From positions 2,542,001 through 2,606,000 of the forward strand of contig OY751496.1 in the NCBI GenBank assembly GCA_963565915.1: DNA of 64,000 bases, given 5' to 3'. Made by a program: the position numbers and the translations under genes. Shown piece after piece: positions 21,195-31,800 of the stretch. The stretch is from Entoloma clypeatum. Its lineage: Eukaryota > Basidiomycota > Agaricomycetes > Agaricales > Entolomataceae. The notes below the pieces were generated by a model. The model had not been told where the DNA came from, ran no database searches, and was given only the letters and a program-made list of their open reading frames with translations. Each line of letters starts with the position of its first letter. Position 1 is the stretch's first letter.

Positions 21195-22097
21195 ATGAAA
21201 TCTTTTACCATTACTGCACTCCTTGCTCTGGCTACCTCTGTATCTGCGGGGACTATATCCGCGCCCCCAACAAAGGTACGTCGGCGCTACGCCATGAATT
21301 ACACCCGTGGTAAATGGCTGTCGCTTTCTACAGTGGCTCAGCGTCGAAACTGGAGTTACCGAAGGTCAGTTGATCGACAACAATTAGTATTAGTAATATG
21401 GCGCTCTGACACCGTAAATTCTATTACCTAGCTGGCAATGGGACGACTCTTGCAAAGCGCTTGGGTACGGAGGTGGTCACCTGTTACAACATAGGCACTA
21501 AAGTACGGATTCGCTCACCTCGTGGACACTATTCGCCTTATTGTCCAACTCTTTCAGGCCGATCGTGCACCCATCGTATCTGTGATTGACGACTGGTGCA
21601 AGTACGTTACACCATTCTTCAACCACATCATACCTATCCGGTCTAATTTTCAAAAAATGTGCTCCCTAGCAATCATGCCATCGGAACACATGTTTCAAAT
21701 GGACAGACCATCTGGGTTAGCTTCATCTTCATCCTCTCTGTTCTATCTCACGACAATTCCAGGCTCGCTACAACTATGGTACATTCACTGTACTTGTGAG
21801 CGGTGCAGCCATCAATGGGTACGTTACTTACGCCGTACACATCGCTACCTCTATCTTGACGAGAATATGCCATTTTGAACATCAGCTGTAGTTTCACGGT
21901 AGACGGTAACTGCAATCGCCTCCTCAGAGAGCCGGTTGATCAATGCAACACTGGCGGAGTGAACGGCAAACAGGTACGTTTGTATGCTGAATCTTACATG
22001 TGTAATCGTGATATTTATCCTTTCATAGGGAGGGTACGAAACCGATCTTTGCGGCCAGTGGCGCACAGACCCTGGATCCAACGGCAGCGATTTTTAA
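21195..22097 (+). CDS. Small secreted cysteine-rich protein, eight exons
   Basis: Exons 21195-21275, 21334-21364, 21432-21502, 21558-21601, 21670-21715, 21763-21818, 21886-21973 and 22029-22097. All seven introns are GT-AG and 47-68 nt long, and the joined frame is open for 161 residues. Residues 1-18 form a signal peptide. A short pro-region ends in Lys-Arg (46-47), a Kex2 site. The mature part of about 114 residues has six cysteines, fitting three disulfides, and recognisable blocks such as Ile-Trp-Ala-Arg-Tyr-Asn-Tyr-Gly and Asn-Gly-Lys-Gln-Gly-Gly-Tyr. I recall similar small secreted proteins in other mushrooms but cannot name a Pfam family. The role is unknown; an effector-like or antimicrobial function is possible. 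The density of introns in so short a gene, and the perfect frame, argue for a live gene. Confidence 0.85.
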
Positions 22098-22843
22098 TGC
22101 CCAAAGTCTCTGATCCTTGTTATGACAAGTGGCCCACCATTCCATGGTTTCCGGGTAGTGATTGCGCATGTATACAGGAGTCGTCGATCACTCGAATTGA
22201 TTTGAACTTGCGATGTTAAGTGGCAGTTACGCGAGTACAAATCGTTAAACAGAAGTTTGGGCCGTGCAGTACCACTGCCTGTAAGGAGGAAAATTCCAAT
22301 GATTCCAATAATAATCATTTCATCACGAGAGGTAAACATGGAAGGTCAGGCTCTCATGCACACAACCATGATGGTACAATTCAAGGTCTGCGTGAATGGT
22401 ACCCCAGCCCCATGATGAACTCAGACAGGGCCGGTGAAGGACAAGAAGAAAACGATGGTGTGGAGCAACAGAACAGGAGAGAAAAGGAACTATGAAAAAG
22501 GAAACATGGCGAAGAAAATGGGATGAGATCTGCGTAATAGCAAGGTACGACGATGCAGAAACGTCGCAGGGGATATCGAAAGGAAGAGGATATGAAGAGA
22601 GAAATAGGCAAGAAATAGGTAGTATGTGGATGTAGAAGGGAGGAACAAGCGTGACCGTTCTTCACAAGGGAGGAATTCCTCTGCACGTTGGAGTTCAAAC
22701 GAGCGATTTAGTTCCGAGACCCATACTCCGAAAAATATAATATGTATCTGTTAACATGGCGTCTAAAATCAGTGTATTCTGCTCGCAAGTTGAAAAAGCA
22801 TACATGATTTCCCAATGATTTTGAAACAGTGGGAACCATAACA
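22098..22843. other. Intergenic, convergent 3' regions
   Basis: Lies between the cysteine-rich gene (+) and the BTB gene (-). Contains A/G-rich stretches (22420-22640). No gene seen. Confidence 0.6.
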
Positions 22844-23741
22844 TCAAAACTCAAGGGTCGCTGGCAAAACATCATACATCCGACTCGCCGCCTCGACCTC
22901 CTCCAGCTCCTCCTTGAACCCCCTTTTCACCAATTCCAAAAAAGTCTGGTCTTCCCTCTTCTTCATGGCATACCCAAACCCAGAATACTCCGGAATGTGG
23001 CCCCCGCTCGTCCCACTGCTCGCCGCGATCTGCTCCCGAATCTGGTACAGCCCCACCGCCGTCTCCAGACCCAGACCTCTCGCCTCTTCGACCGTGATCG
23101 TCTTCGTGCGCTGGACGAGCTCGTGGTACCCGCGCAGCAGCCACCGCGGGACCTTGTACGCCTTGGCGAGCGAGACCTTCTCGACGGAGGTGAGCGCGTT
23201 GACCCCACAGGCCGGGAGGTCAGAGAGGCGCGTTATCGCGTGCTGGCGGATGTCCCGGAAGTTCCAGAGGGTGGATAGTTTGAGGACGGCAATCCACTCG
23301 GCTTTCGAGAGGGCAGATTCGCCACCCAAAATGGTTGTCCTGTTGTTTTGTTTTGCTCCATCGCAGGATCGCAGTGACTTTCGAGAGGAGGGTATACTCA
23401 CAAAGGGTACATCACCTTCAGGAAACTCTTGAAGTCGCTCCTGGAGATGCCTTCGAGATGGAAGGGCCGTTCATCGCTCGATCCTTCGACATCCTTGTCG
23501 CCTCCCTCTCCAGGTGGGAGGGAGAATATGTCCGAGAATATGTCCGAGCAGCTGGCAAAGTAGTATCGTGGTACCTTGAAAAGATAGTCGTCTACCTAGT
23601 AATAGAAATAAGATATGCGTATGCGTCAAGCGTTCAATGGTAGGTGATGCAGAACCAAGGAAGCCTCGCGTCGCTTACAAGGAATACAATCGTCGCCATG
23701 TAATATTCATCGTCGTGAGGGTATGGAGCGGTGGATGTCAT
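22844..23741 (-). CDS. BTB/POZ domain protein, Agaricomycete type
   Basis: Three exons on the minus strand: 23741-23679, 23595-23402 and 23339-22844, with introns of 83 and 62 nt. They join to 250 residues without a break. The start Met precedes a short His-Asp-Asp-Glu-Tyr-Tyr segment. The BTB fold follows: Leu-Phe-Lys-Val-Pro-Arg-Tyr-Tyr-Phe, then Ser-Asp-Phe-Lys-Ser-Phe-Leu-Lys-Val-Met-Tyr-Pro. A helical region with Glu-Trp-Ile-Ala-Val-Leu-Lys-Leu-Ser-Thr-Leu-Trp comes next, then Ala-Ile-Thr-Arg-Leu. This layout is typical of the large BTB families of mushrooms, thought to act as protein-interaction modules or Cullin-3 adaptors. The specific partner is unknown. It is one of the few intact host genes in the window. 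Confidence 0.88.
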
Positions 23742-24225
23742 TGACTCGGAATTCTACTAGGCAAGTTCTGTAATTGAAATATTCCTTAGCGAGGACAATT
23801 AGTTTGAGAAGCCGATCACTGTTGGCAACAGGAAAAGACCTTTTCGTTCTTTTGAGTCCCAGGGATGCAGTGGATGGCTTGTACTGGAGGGAGAAGGGAG
23901 GTGGGTGTTGGGGCAGAGATACACATATATGGCAATTTCAGGTCGGATTACTATATGACGACGCGCAACTCAGGAACCACATGACATACATACTGCAGTC
24001 AACTCTGTCATAACCCATACCCCCCGGTGGACCCCCGGGACCTATGGGTTATTATAGAGTATGGATTTTAGCAGAGGCCGATCCCGGGCCAGAATTTCCG
24101 GGTTAACAACGCCTCAAATGACACCAATATGTATTTTATGATCTATCTAAGCTTCTACAGAGCAGTTTGACCGAAATAATCAGTTATATGGGATGGGCGT
24201 AAGGATTGAACCTCCTCAAGACGTG
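23742..24225. other. Upstream region of the BTB gene
   Basis: Holds a 43-bp hairpin-like inverted repeat at 24010-24052 (ATAACCCATA..TATGGGTTAT with a GC-rich loop). No gene seen. It abuts the target duplication of the Copia array at 24226-24230. Confidence 0.5.
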
Positions 24226-24230
24226 CAGTG
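24226..24230 (-). repeat. Copia array target-site duplication, inverted partner
   Basis: CAGTG on the plus strand, CACTG on the minus strand, directly outside the Copia LTR end. The partner CACTG is at 500-504. The match supports a single insertion of the whole three-LTR array, now split by inversion 1. Confidence 0.75.
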
Positions 24231-24249
24231 TGTTGAAGTTCCACCTGGG

Positions 24250-24558
24250 TGTTGAAGTTCCACCTGGGCGCTAGCCACAGATGTACTGAGCAACACAGCT
24301 ACAGTGGAAGTACTCTACATAACCGTTCTAGCCACTTACATGGTTTGGAGGGGTGAGGCTGGTGAGAGCGGTTGAGGCTGGTAAGAGCGATGGAGCTGGT
24401 TAAGAGTCAAGAGACAACTTATTGATATTGACAGTTTCCTGGTCTTATATACCGTACTACTGTTTGTACCAACCAAACAAGTATGTAATCGAAGATGTGT
24501 AAAGGTCACGTGATGTAATCTAATCTACGTGATGGAAAAGTTTCAACACCCCCCCATA
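24250..24558 (-). repeat. Copia 3' LTR, inverted, with a duplicated terminus
   Basis: 309 bp on the minus strand, the same length as 6002-6310. The outer 19 bases (TGTTGAAGTTCCACCTGGG on the plus strand) are repeated once more at 24231-24249. The target duplication lies outside this extra copy. Confidence 0.92.
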
Positions 24559-24565
24559 TTTAGTA
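24559..24565 (-). promoter_or_regulatory. Copia polypurine tract, inverted copy
   Basis: Seven G on the minus strand directly before the LTR, as at 5995-6001. Confidence 0.8.
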
Positions 24566-24616
24566 CATACTTCTAAATACATCTTACTTTTTCCCATATA
24601 GGTACTCTTTTTTCGT

Positions 24617-27600
24617 CTAGTTTTTAAGTAATCCAAAGTACGGGATAAACTTGTTGAAGAGGATCTTCCCCAGATTCTTAGTTAAAAGGTCTGCAGGGTT
24701 ATTCACTCCTTCGATGAATTTGACCGTAATAATTCCTTCGGATACTTTTTCTCTGACAAAGTGAAATCGCACGTCGATGTGCTTGGACCGCTTTTCAGTG
24801 ACAGGGTTGGATGCGATAAAGACGGAGCCATTGTTATCTCCATAGATCGGGACTGATCCGATCTGCATCCCAAGTTCAGCAAGCATGCTTCTAAGCCATG
24901 TCACTGCGCGACTGCAATCCGATAGCGCCATGTATTCTGCTTCCGTGGAAGAGAGGGCAATGGTTTTCTGTGCTGACAAAACCCATGTTACTGCTCCAGA
25001 CGCCAGTGATATGAAGTAACCAGTAGTGGATTTCCTGGTGTTTTCATCTGATGCCCAATCGGAGTTTGTAAATGCGTAGATCCCTTTCCCAGAATCGCCA
25101 TCGTACATGATCGCATAATCTTTTGTCGCCTTCAAATACCTGCAAATATCCCTAGCCACTTCTAAATGGCGTTTGGTAGGGTTTGCGGAGAATTGGGACA
25201 TTTTGATCATGGCAAAACAAATGTCGGGTCTTGTCCCGATCATTAAGTACAATAGTGACCCGATGACGGATTGGTACTTGGATCTGAGTTCCGCATTGGG
25301 TTCATCCTCAGACTTCATGGGTTTGTAGCCCGTCGGAAGTGGGGTATGGGTGGCATTGGATTCGCTCATTCCCATACGTGCGAGAATTTTCTCAAGGTAG
25401 GGTACTTGATCAATGAAGATCCTCTTCCCACCTTGCCTTATTTGGATTGAGAGAAATTCCTTTGGTTCCCCATCGGGCACTAGGTGACCTAGGTCCCTAC
25501 ATTCCCATGTTGTCATGAAGGCCTTCTTCTTTTCTAGCGTATATTCCCGGTTTGTGCCGAGAAAAGCAGAGTCGTCGACATAGATGACGGCGATTACAAT
25601 TTCCCTGTTGGTACTTTTGTGAATGAACACTCCCGCATCGGAGTGAAGCCGGACAAAGCCGAGCTTTTTCATGGAGGAATCAAGTTCTCTCCACCAGGCT
25701 AATGCGGCCTGCTTAAGACCATATAGGGCTTTGTATAGTCAGTACACGAGGTGTTCTTTCCCTTTTACTATGTAGCCCTCAGGCTGTCGCATGTAGATTA
25801 CCTCAAGGAGCATTCCATAGAGGAAGGCTGATGAGATGTCCAAGAGTGTCATGAACCACCCTTCAAGGGCTGTCAATGCTAGTATTAGTCGGACAGTTTC
25901 ATATCTCACGACTGGTGAGAAGATCTGATCAAAGTCGATCCCTTCTACCTGTGAAAAGCCTTTTGCGACGAGGCATACTTTCAGGCGGCCGTCGGACTTT
26001 TCGTTGTAAACCCATTTGTTCCTTAGAGCTTTCCTTCCTGCAGGCAGGGGTACTAGCTCCGTGATCACCCTGCGGCGTTTGAGCATGTCTAGCTCTTTAC
26101 GTTCAGCCGCATACCAGTCTTCTTTATTTGGAAGAGGGTATATGTCTTTATGGGACATTTCGACGATGCCAACTTGGACTGATATTGCCTCCATCAGGAG
26201 GTCATTCATCCATGCCGTTTGACCGCCCAATCTCCGTCTTCGATCTAATTTTTCAAGATCAGACGCTGGAGTGTCTTCCCCATAGATGCTTCCTGGCATC
26301 TTCGTTCCCTGATCGGTCGATCTGGTACTTGCTCGGGTTCCGGAGTGGGTACTCGCGGTTCGTCATCAGGCTCACTGGCAGGCAGTTCGTTGTCTGATTC
26401 AGGTTGATTCTGTTCAATGGGAACTGGGTCATGAGGTGTTTCGTTGTGACTATCGTCATCGTTGCTGCCGGGAATGAGATCCTCAAACTCATCAGCTGGC
26501 TCTGGGTTTTCCATTTCTGGATGGTTTTCTGGCAAAGGGTCGATGTGGCATCTAGGGTACTTGCTTTCATCAAAGATAGCTTTTCCACCCATGAAAATCG
26601 TATTGGTCTCAGGATCCATGAAGCGGTATCCTTTGACCCCTGGTTTCGATCCGAGATAAATCATCAATCGGGACCTTGACTCCAGGGAGTTCCTACGTTT
26701 CTCCTTTGGGATATATACATATGCCTGACATCCGAAGACTCTGACGCTGGACATGTCGGGAATCTCATTGGTCACTTTGAAGTGAGGGGTTTTCCATTCA
26801 AGACGCTGCATGGGGGTTCTGTTGTAGAGAAATGCTGCATGTTCCAGGCAGAATTCCCACCACATAGGTGGTAAGCATGCGTCGAAGCGTAGTGCCTGAG
26901 ATTTTTCCCACAGAGTTCGATTTATCCGTTCTGCTCTACCATTCTGCTGATGCTGATATGGGAGTGTGACGTCGATCAGAATTCCATGATCGGCAAGTAC
27001 ATCCTTGTATTCGTCAAATTCTCCACCTCCATCAACCCGCCATTTTTTAGGGGTAGCGGCAAATTGATTCTGGATCATCCCAAGGAATTGTTTCAGCGCC
27101 GTGATGGCGCCTGACTTTTTCCTAAGCAAGACGACCCAGACATGGGATGAAAAATCATCCAAAAAGGTAAGGAAATATTTGTACTTATGGTACGATGCCG
27201 TGGATATCTGCTTCAAATCCGAATGGATCAAATCAAAGGGTTTGACAGCCCTTGTCATCGAGTTAGGATAAGATTGATTCGGCATTTTCCCTTTTAGACA
27301 CCCCGTGCAGTTTTCCTGTGATTTCTCATGTACTAACGTTTTGGGTACTCCTTTGGTACTGGTGGGAATCTTATTGAGCGCCTGGTCATTTGGGTGGCCA
27401 AGGCGTTTGTGCCAGGTTTCAACAGTGATTTCGCTAGAGATCGCGTGGATTTGGTCTTGGCGTATTTCAGTGTCTAACCAATAAATGGTTTGTCTGAGAA
27501 TGTGAGGCGAGAACTGTATTTTGTTCTGTCCTTTGGAGATGTTGATTTCTCCACGCATTCCGTCTACTTTGTAACCGTGATTGAGGAAGACGCCTAGGGA

Positions 27601-28779
27601 CAATAGGCGTGTGTCCATGTCCGGAATGTAGAATACAGGTCGGAGAAGGTGGGTTTTTATTTCCCCATTTAGGGTATGCCGTACTGGAACGGCCCCAACT
27701 CCGAGAATTTCCAGTTTCTTTCCCTTTGCAGCTGTTTGGACAAATCACTTAGCCTTGAGAGGCCTGTAATACGCGAAGTCTTTAAACTCATGGGTAAAGT
27801 GTAATGATGCGCCGGAATCTAAGATCCACTGAGCGCGTTCTCTCTCTTTGCAGTGTGTGCAGGACGCGAAATGTTTGATATATTTTTTGTACAGATCATC
27901 ACTAAAGAGATCTATACTATCTGCATCGGTACTAGCTAATATATATTCAAACGTCTGTGCGTGATTATTAGCGTTTCCCATTTGGTCAAGTTTGAGAGAA
28001 GGATGTGACGAACCGTCAAGTTCGATCAGCCCATCTTCGAATTGTTCCGGCCCCATCCGCTCGCTTTGATGGTCTATGTCCATCATCCTGAGGGAGTCAT
28101 CCAAAGGCGGAGTGACTCGACGCTGCTTGGATGGTCTTCCATCTTCTTCTGGGATAATCGTATCCAGAATTCGAAGGTTTGACCCTGAGGGACGAGCACC
28201 AATGTTCCGCGCGAGTTTACGGACATGATCGTTCTTTTTCCACACAGACGGTTTTCCAGATGGAAGTCCGGTGTACTGAGAAGGAGGCGGGTTCATGCGT
28301 TGCAGGAGCGACTGCATTTTTCCTGAATCGGGCTGTGCGGTACTTGTCGTTTTCCCGCGGCCAGTGACGGTGGTGAAGGACGGTGCCGGAAGAGTGGGGA
28401 AGTGAATGGCAGGAGCAACAAACTCAACCGTTTCTTCCACATGGTCGGACGTGTTGTCCGCATTGTTAGCGCTTTTCTTCTGATTGCACCAGTGTCCCTT
28501 TCCCTTCTTCTTTTCAGAAGCGGTACTTGGGTCGGCCGAGTTAGGCTGCTTGTCAGCATTGTTCTGCGAGGTACTCGGCTTTTGCTGCCTTTCCCATTTG
28601 GGGTCCTGCCCCTTTCGCTTTGTCCCGGAAATTTTCCGGGCCTGCTCATTGGACGCACGAGTAGACCCGACCGAATACTTGCGCCTGTATTCCGAGATGA
28701 TGCTTTCGGCAACTCCTTTCCACGTGAAGTCGCAGCGTTGCCCATGCGTCAAGCGCCGAGGTGCTGTCCTTGATGTGGC
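24617..28779 (-). pseudogene. Second Copia unit: rest of gag plus pol
   Basis: Continues the gag cut at 6999. It begins at 28779 with the same GCCACATCAAGG and runs through the gag C terminus, protease, integrase (about 27600-26300), RT and RNase H to the stop at 24617. RT keeps an intact Tyr-Val-Asp-Asp (25571-25582). Lesions: TGA at 27745 and TGA at 25739, both at positions that are CGA Arg codons in the other copy, and an 11-bp deletion near 26300 that shifts the frame between integrase and RT. It is less damaged than the unit at 1174-5934. It lies at the inner end of inversion 1. Confidence 0.93.
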
Positions 28780-28881
28780 TTTTTTTTTTTCTTTTTTTTT
28801 TTTTTTGGTCAACAATTTATATAGCGGTATACTAGGGGTACAGTCCGCTTGACGTAGAGTAAACTACATCGATCCGAGGAT

Positions 28882-31800
28882 CTACGTACGCGTGAAGAAC
28901 AAGCGGCGCAAAGCTCCGTCGAGCTGATAAGTCCTTGCGCCAGGACGGGGGGGTCTGTTATGAGCAAACACGTTAGTATGCGCACCCGAGTACTCGGTTG
29001 CGCGATACAAGATCACTCCAACCTTGCGAGGTTGGCCGTTGACGGCGCTGGGGGGTGTCTGCGCCCTACCCACCAAAGAAGCGCCTGTGTGGTTCTTACC
29101 CTTCGATCGTGTTCGCTTGCCAGAGGGGGCTGCACCCCTTTGAACCCAGCGCGCTACCACGCGACTACCGCCAACGGATGTGTTGGGCGTTGGACGATCC
29201 CGGAAGGCAAAAGCCCCTGGGTTATCCATGATGAATTTCCCGAAGACGTCCCAGTTGGGAGTGTTCCTCGAGAAGGAGGGCATGTCTGGAGGCCTGGTGG
29301 GGTGGTGCAGACATTTGTAGAAAACGTGGGCGAAGTCCTCGACGGACCCCGGACCACAGTCGCATTGTTCAACTTTGTCACCAATGTTGAACCTATGTCT
29401 ATAGTGGCCAATTGGGGCGTGGCTGGTGAGGCCGCGGACCATTTGAGCTGTGAGGGATTGGGAGTGACCCACATCCTTAAGCCATGTACCGCCCTTGAGG
29501 TGGGACAGCTTCATACGTTTGGCCCGAGCATGGTCTTGGCGTCTGACGCACGATCTCGGGAATTGATAGTGCCGGCCAACATACTTGGGGGACTGGTACA
29601 GATTGTTCCAGTCACCGAGCATGTCGTCCGTGAATTGCTTCATGTTAAAGTCAAGGGATCTGGAGGCCGACTCACCACACTCAATGCGAATCGAGGAGGC
29701 GAAGTCATGCACTGCATGGTGGGGTTCGAAGCCATGGTCCGAGCAATCGGGGACATGGTGAAAGAGGACCTTGGATTTCAGACCGGGTTCCTCAAACCAA
29801 GGAATCAGGTTACTGATGATAGCGAGCGCAGTTGCCTGCGAGGAGTGGAGGTCCGGGTCTGTGGCGCACCGAATGGCGTTGACAGAGTCGGTGAAAATGT
29901 GGATTTCTTCCAGTTGAGAGAGACCCCCTAGCAGACTGACCAGGTTCGAGAACCCGTGTCCGATAGCTAAGGTTTCAGTGTCGTCAGAGACTGCGAGGCC
30001 GCCGGCCGCCCAATCTTTGTTGATGGAATGCCCCATGTGCCAGGTTTCCCAAGCTGCAACAGCTTGGTGGCCCGACGCGAGGGAGGGAACTGCCGCGTCA
30101 GTGACAATGACGGCGGATTTGTTGGAGCAGATGTTGGCGTCAAACACCTTGTTAAGGGTGATGAGGCGCGACTTTCTGGCTTCGGCACGGTCCTTAGCGG
30201 TCTTGCCGCGAATAAGGGTGATGTCGTGGATTACGCGTTCAGGGAATCGGTCGAGGACGCGTTTCCCTGGTTCGTTGTAGTTATTAAAAGGTGATAGGGG
30301 GACAGTCACATTTGCACGGTATGCCCAGATATCAACGAGGGGGGATTTAAGATTGTACATAAATTCCGGGGAGTACCACGGACGCTTGGAGGGGTCATCC
30401 TCGTCGCATACCATGACGGTCATGTGTCTGGGTGCAAGGGAGTGCATGCGGACACGGTTTCTGCAGGAGAGCTTCTTGAGGTGCAAGTGCACTGGAGGCA
30501 GGCCAGCAAGTGATTTGACCGCCCCTGTGGGGGTGGTACGGAAGGCTCCCAATATCCATAACGCTGCGCGTCTCTGGACCTTGGAGATAGACTTCACGAC
30601 ACCTTTGTTACGGGCGCCGTCGAAGTTCCAAAGATTAGCACCGTATAACGCGATCGGCAAAATACACGATCGGTACAGGGTGCGTTTGTGTTTGGGAGTG
30701 AGTCCACGGACTGAGTTTCCCAGAGATAATAAGGCTCCCGTTGCTGAGAAGGCCTTAGTGGCATACCATTTTGCGTGCTCAGTAAAGAGTAGCTTGCGGT
30801 CGAAGAAGAAACCCAAGTACCTCCAGAAGGTCTTGGGGACGAGGGGGGAGTCTCCGGTGAAGGGCGCGAATCCGAGGTCAACCGGGGGGTTAACGTCGCC
30901 ATTCTTCCTGGAAAAATGGAACACCTCCGATTCAGAGTGTTTGAGGACAAGCCCGAGGGCTGTGGTCAACTCAAACAGACATTTGTATGCCTTTTTTAAT
31001 TTGGCAAGGTTTTCCTTCCACGTCTCAGATTGGACTATGATGGTCCCGTCGTCAACGTATGAAATGAGGCTGGCCTGTGATTGTTCAGCGTGAAACATGT
31101 ACATCAGCGGGGCGAGATAGATGGATGATAGCACAGGGGAAAGGGCAGAGCCCTGTCCTACGCCAATGTCCACAGAGAAAGGGTCTGAGAGGTCGTCCTC
31201 CCAGGCGTATTGAGTCTGTCTCCCTACTAGGTAATTTGAGAAGAAGTCCACGACAGTGTTGGGGAATCCCATCCTATCTAGTATGAGCGATATAACCGAG
31301 TGGTTAAGAGAGGGAAAGTATTGGGCCAAGTCGATGGCGACAACACTTGTCTTGAGTTTCCTCGACCATCCTGCACGAATGAGGTGGGTAAGGAATTGTC
31401 CAGCGTCTTCAGTGGAGTTCTGTCGAACCCCCCCGAATTGGCCTGGGTGCAGCAGACCATAGTGGGCTAGTTCCCACTGGAGTCTGTTAGCGATAGCTTT
31501 CTCAAAGAGTTTGCCCAGGGTGTTTAGAAGCACAATGGGTCGGAACGCTTTGGGAACGTCGTACGCCGGCTTATTTGGTTTAGGAATAATGACGGTCGTT
31601 GAGATTTTGAAGGCGTCAGGCCAGAACCCCGCCGAGAGGCAGGCGTTCAGGGTCCAGATGAACAACTTCAAGATTTGTTTATGTGCGATTAGGCACTTAA
31701 GGTGAGTCCACGTAAGATGGTCGGGACCTGGGGCTGACCGGCTAGAACAACCGGCCAGGGCCTGGAGGACCTCTTGCGAAGTGAATGGAACCCAAGCCCT

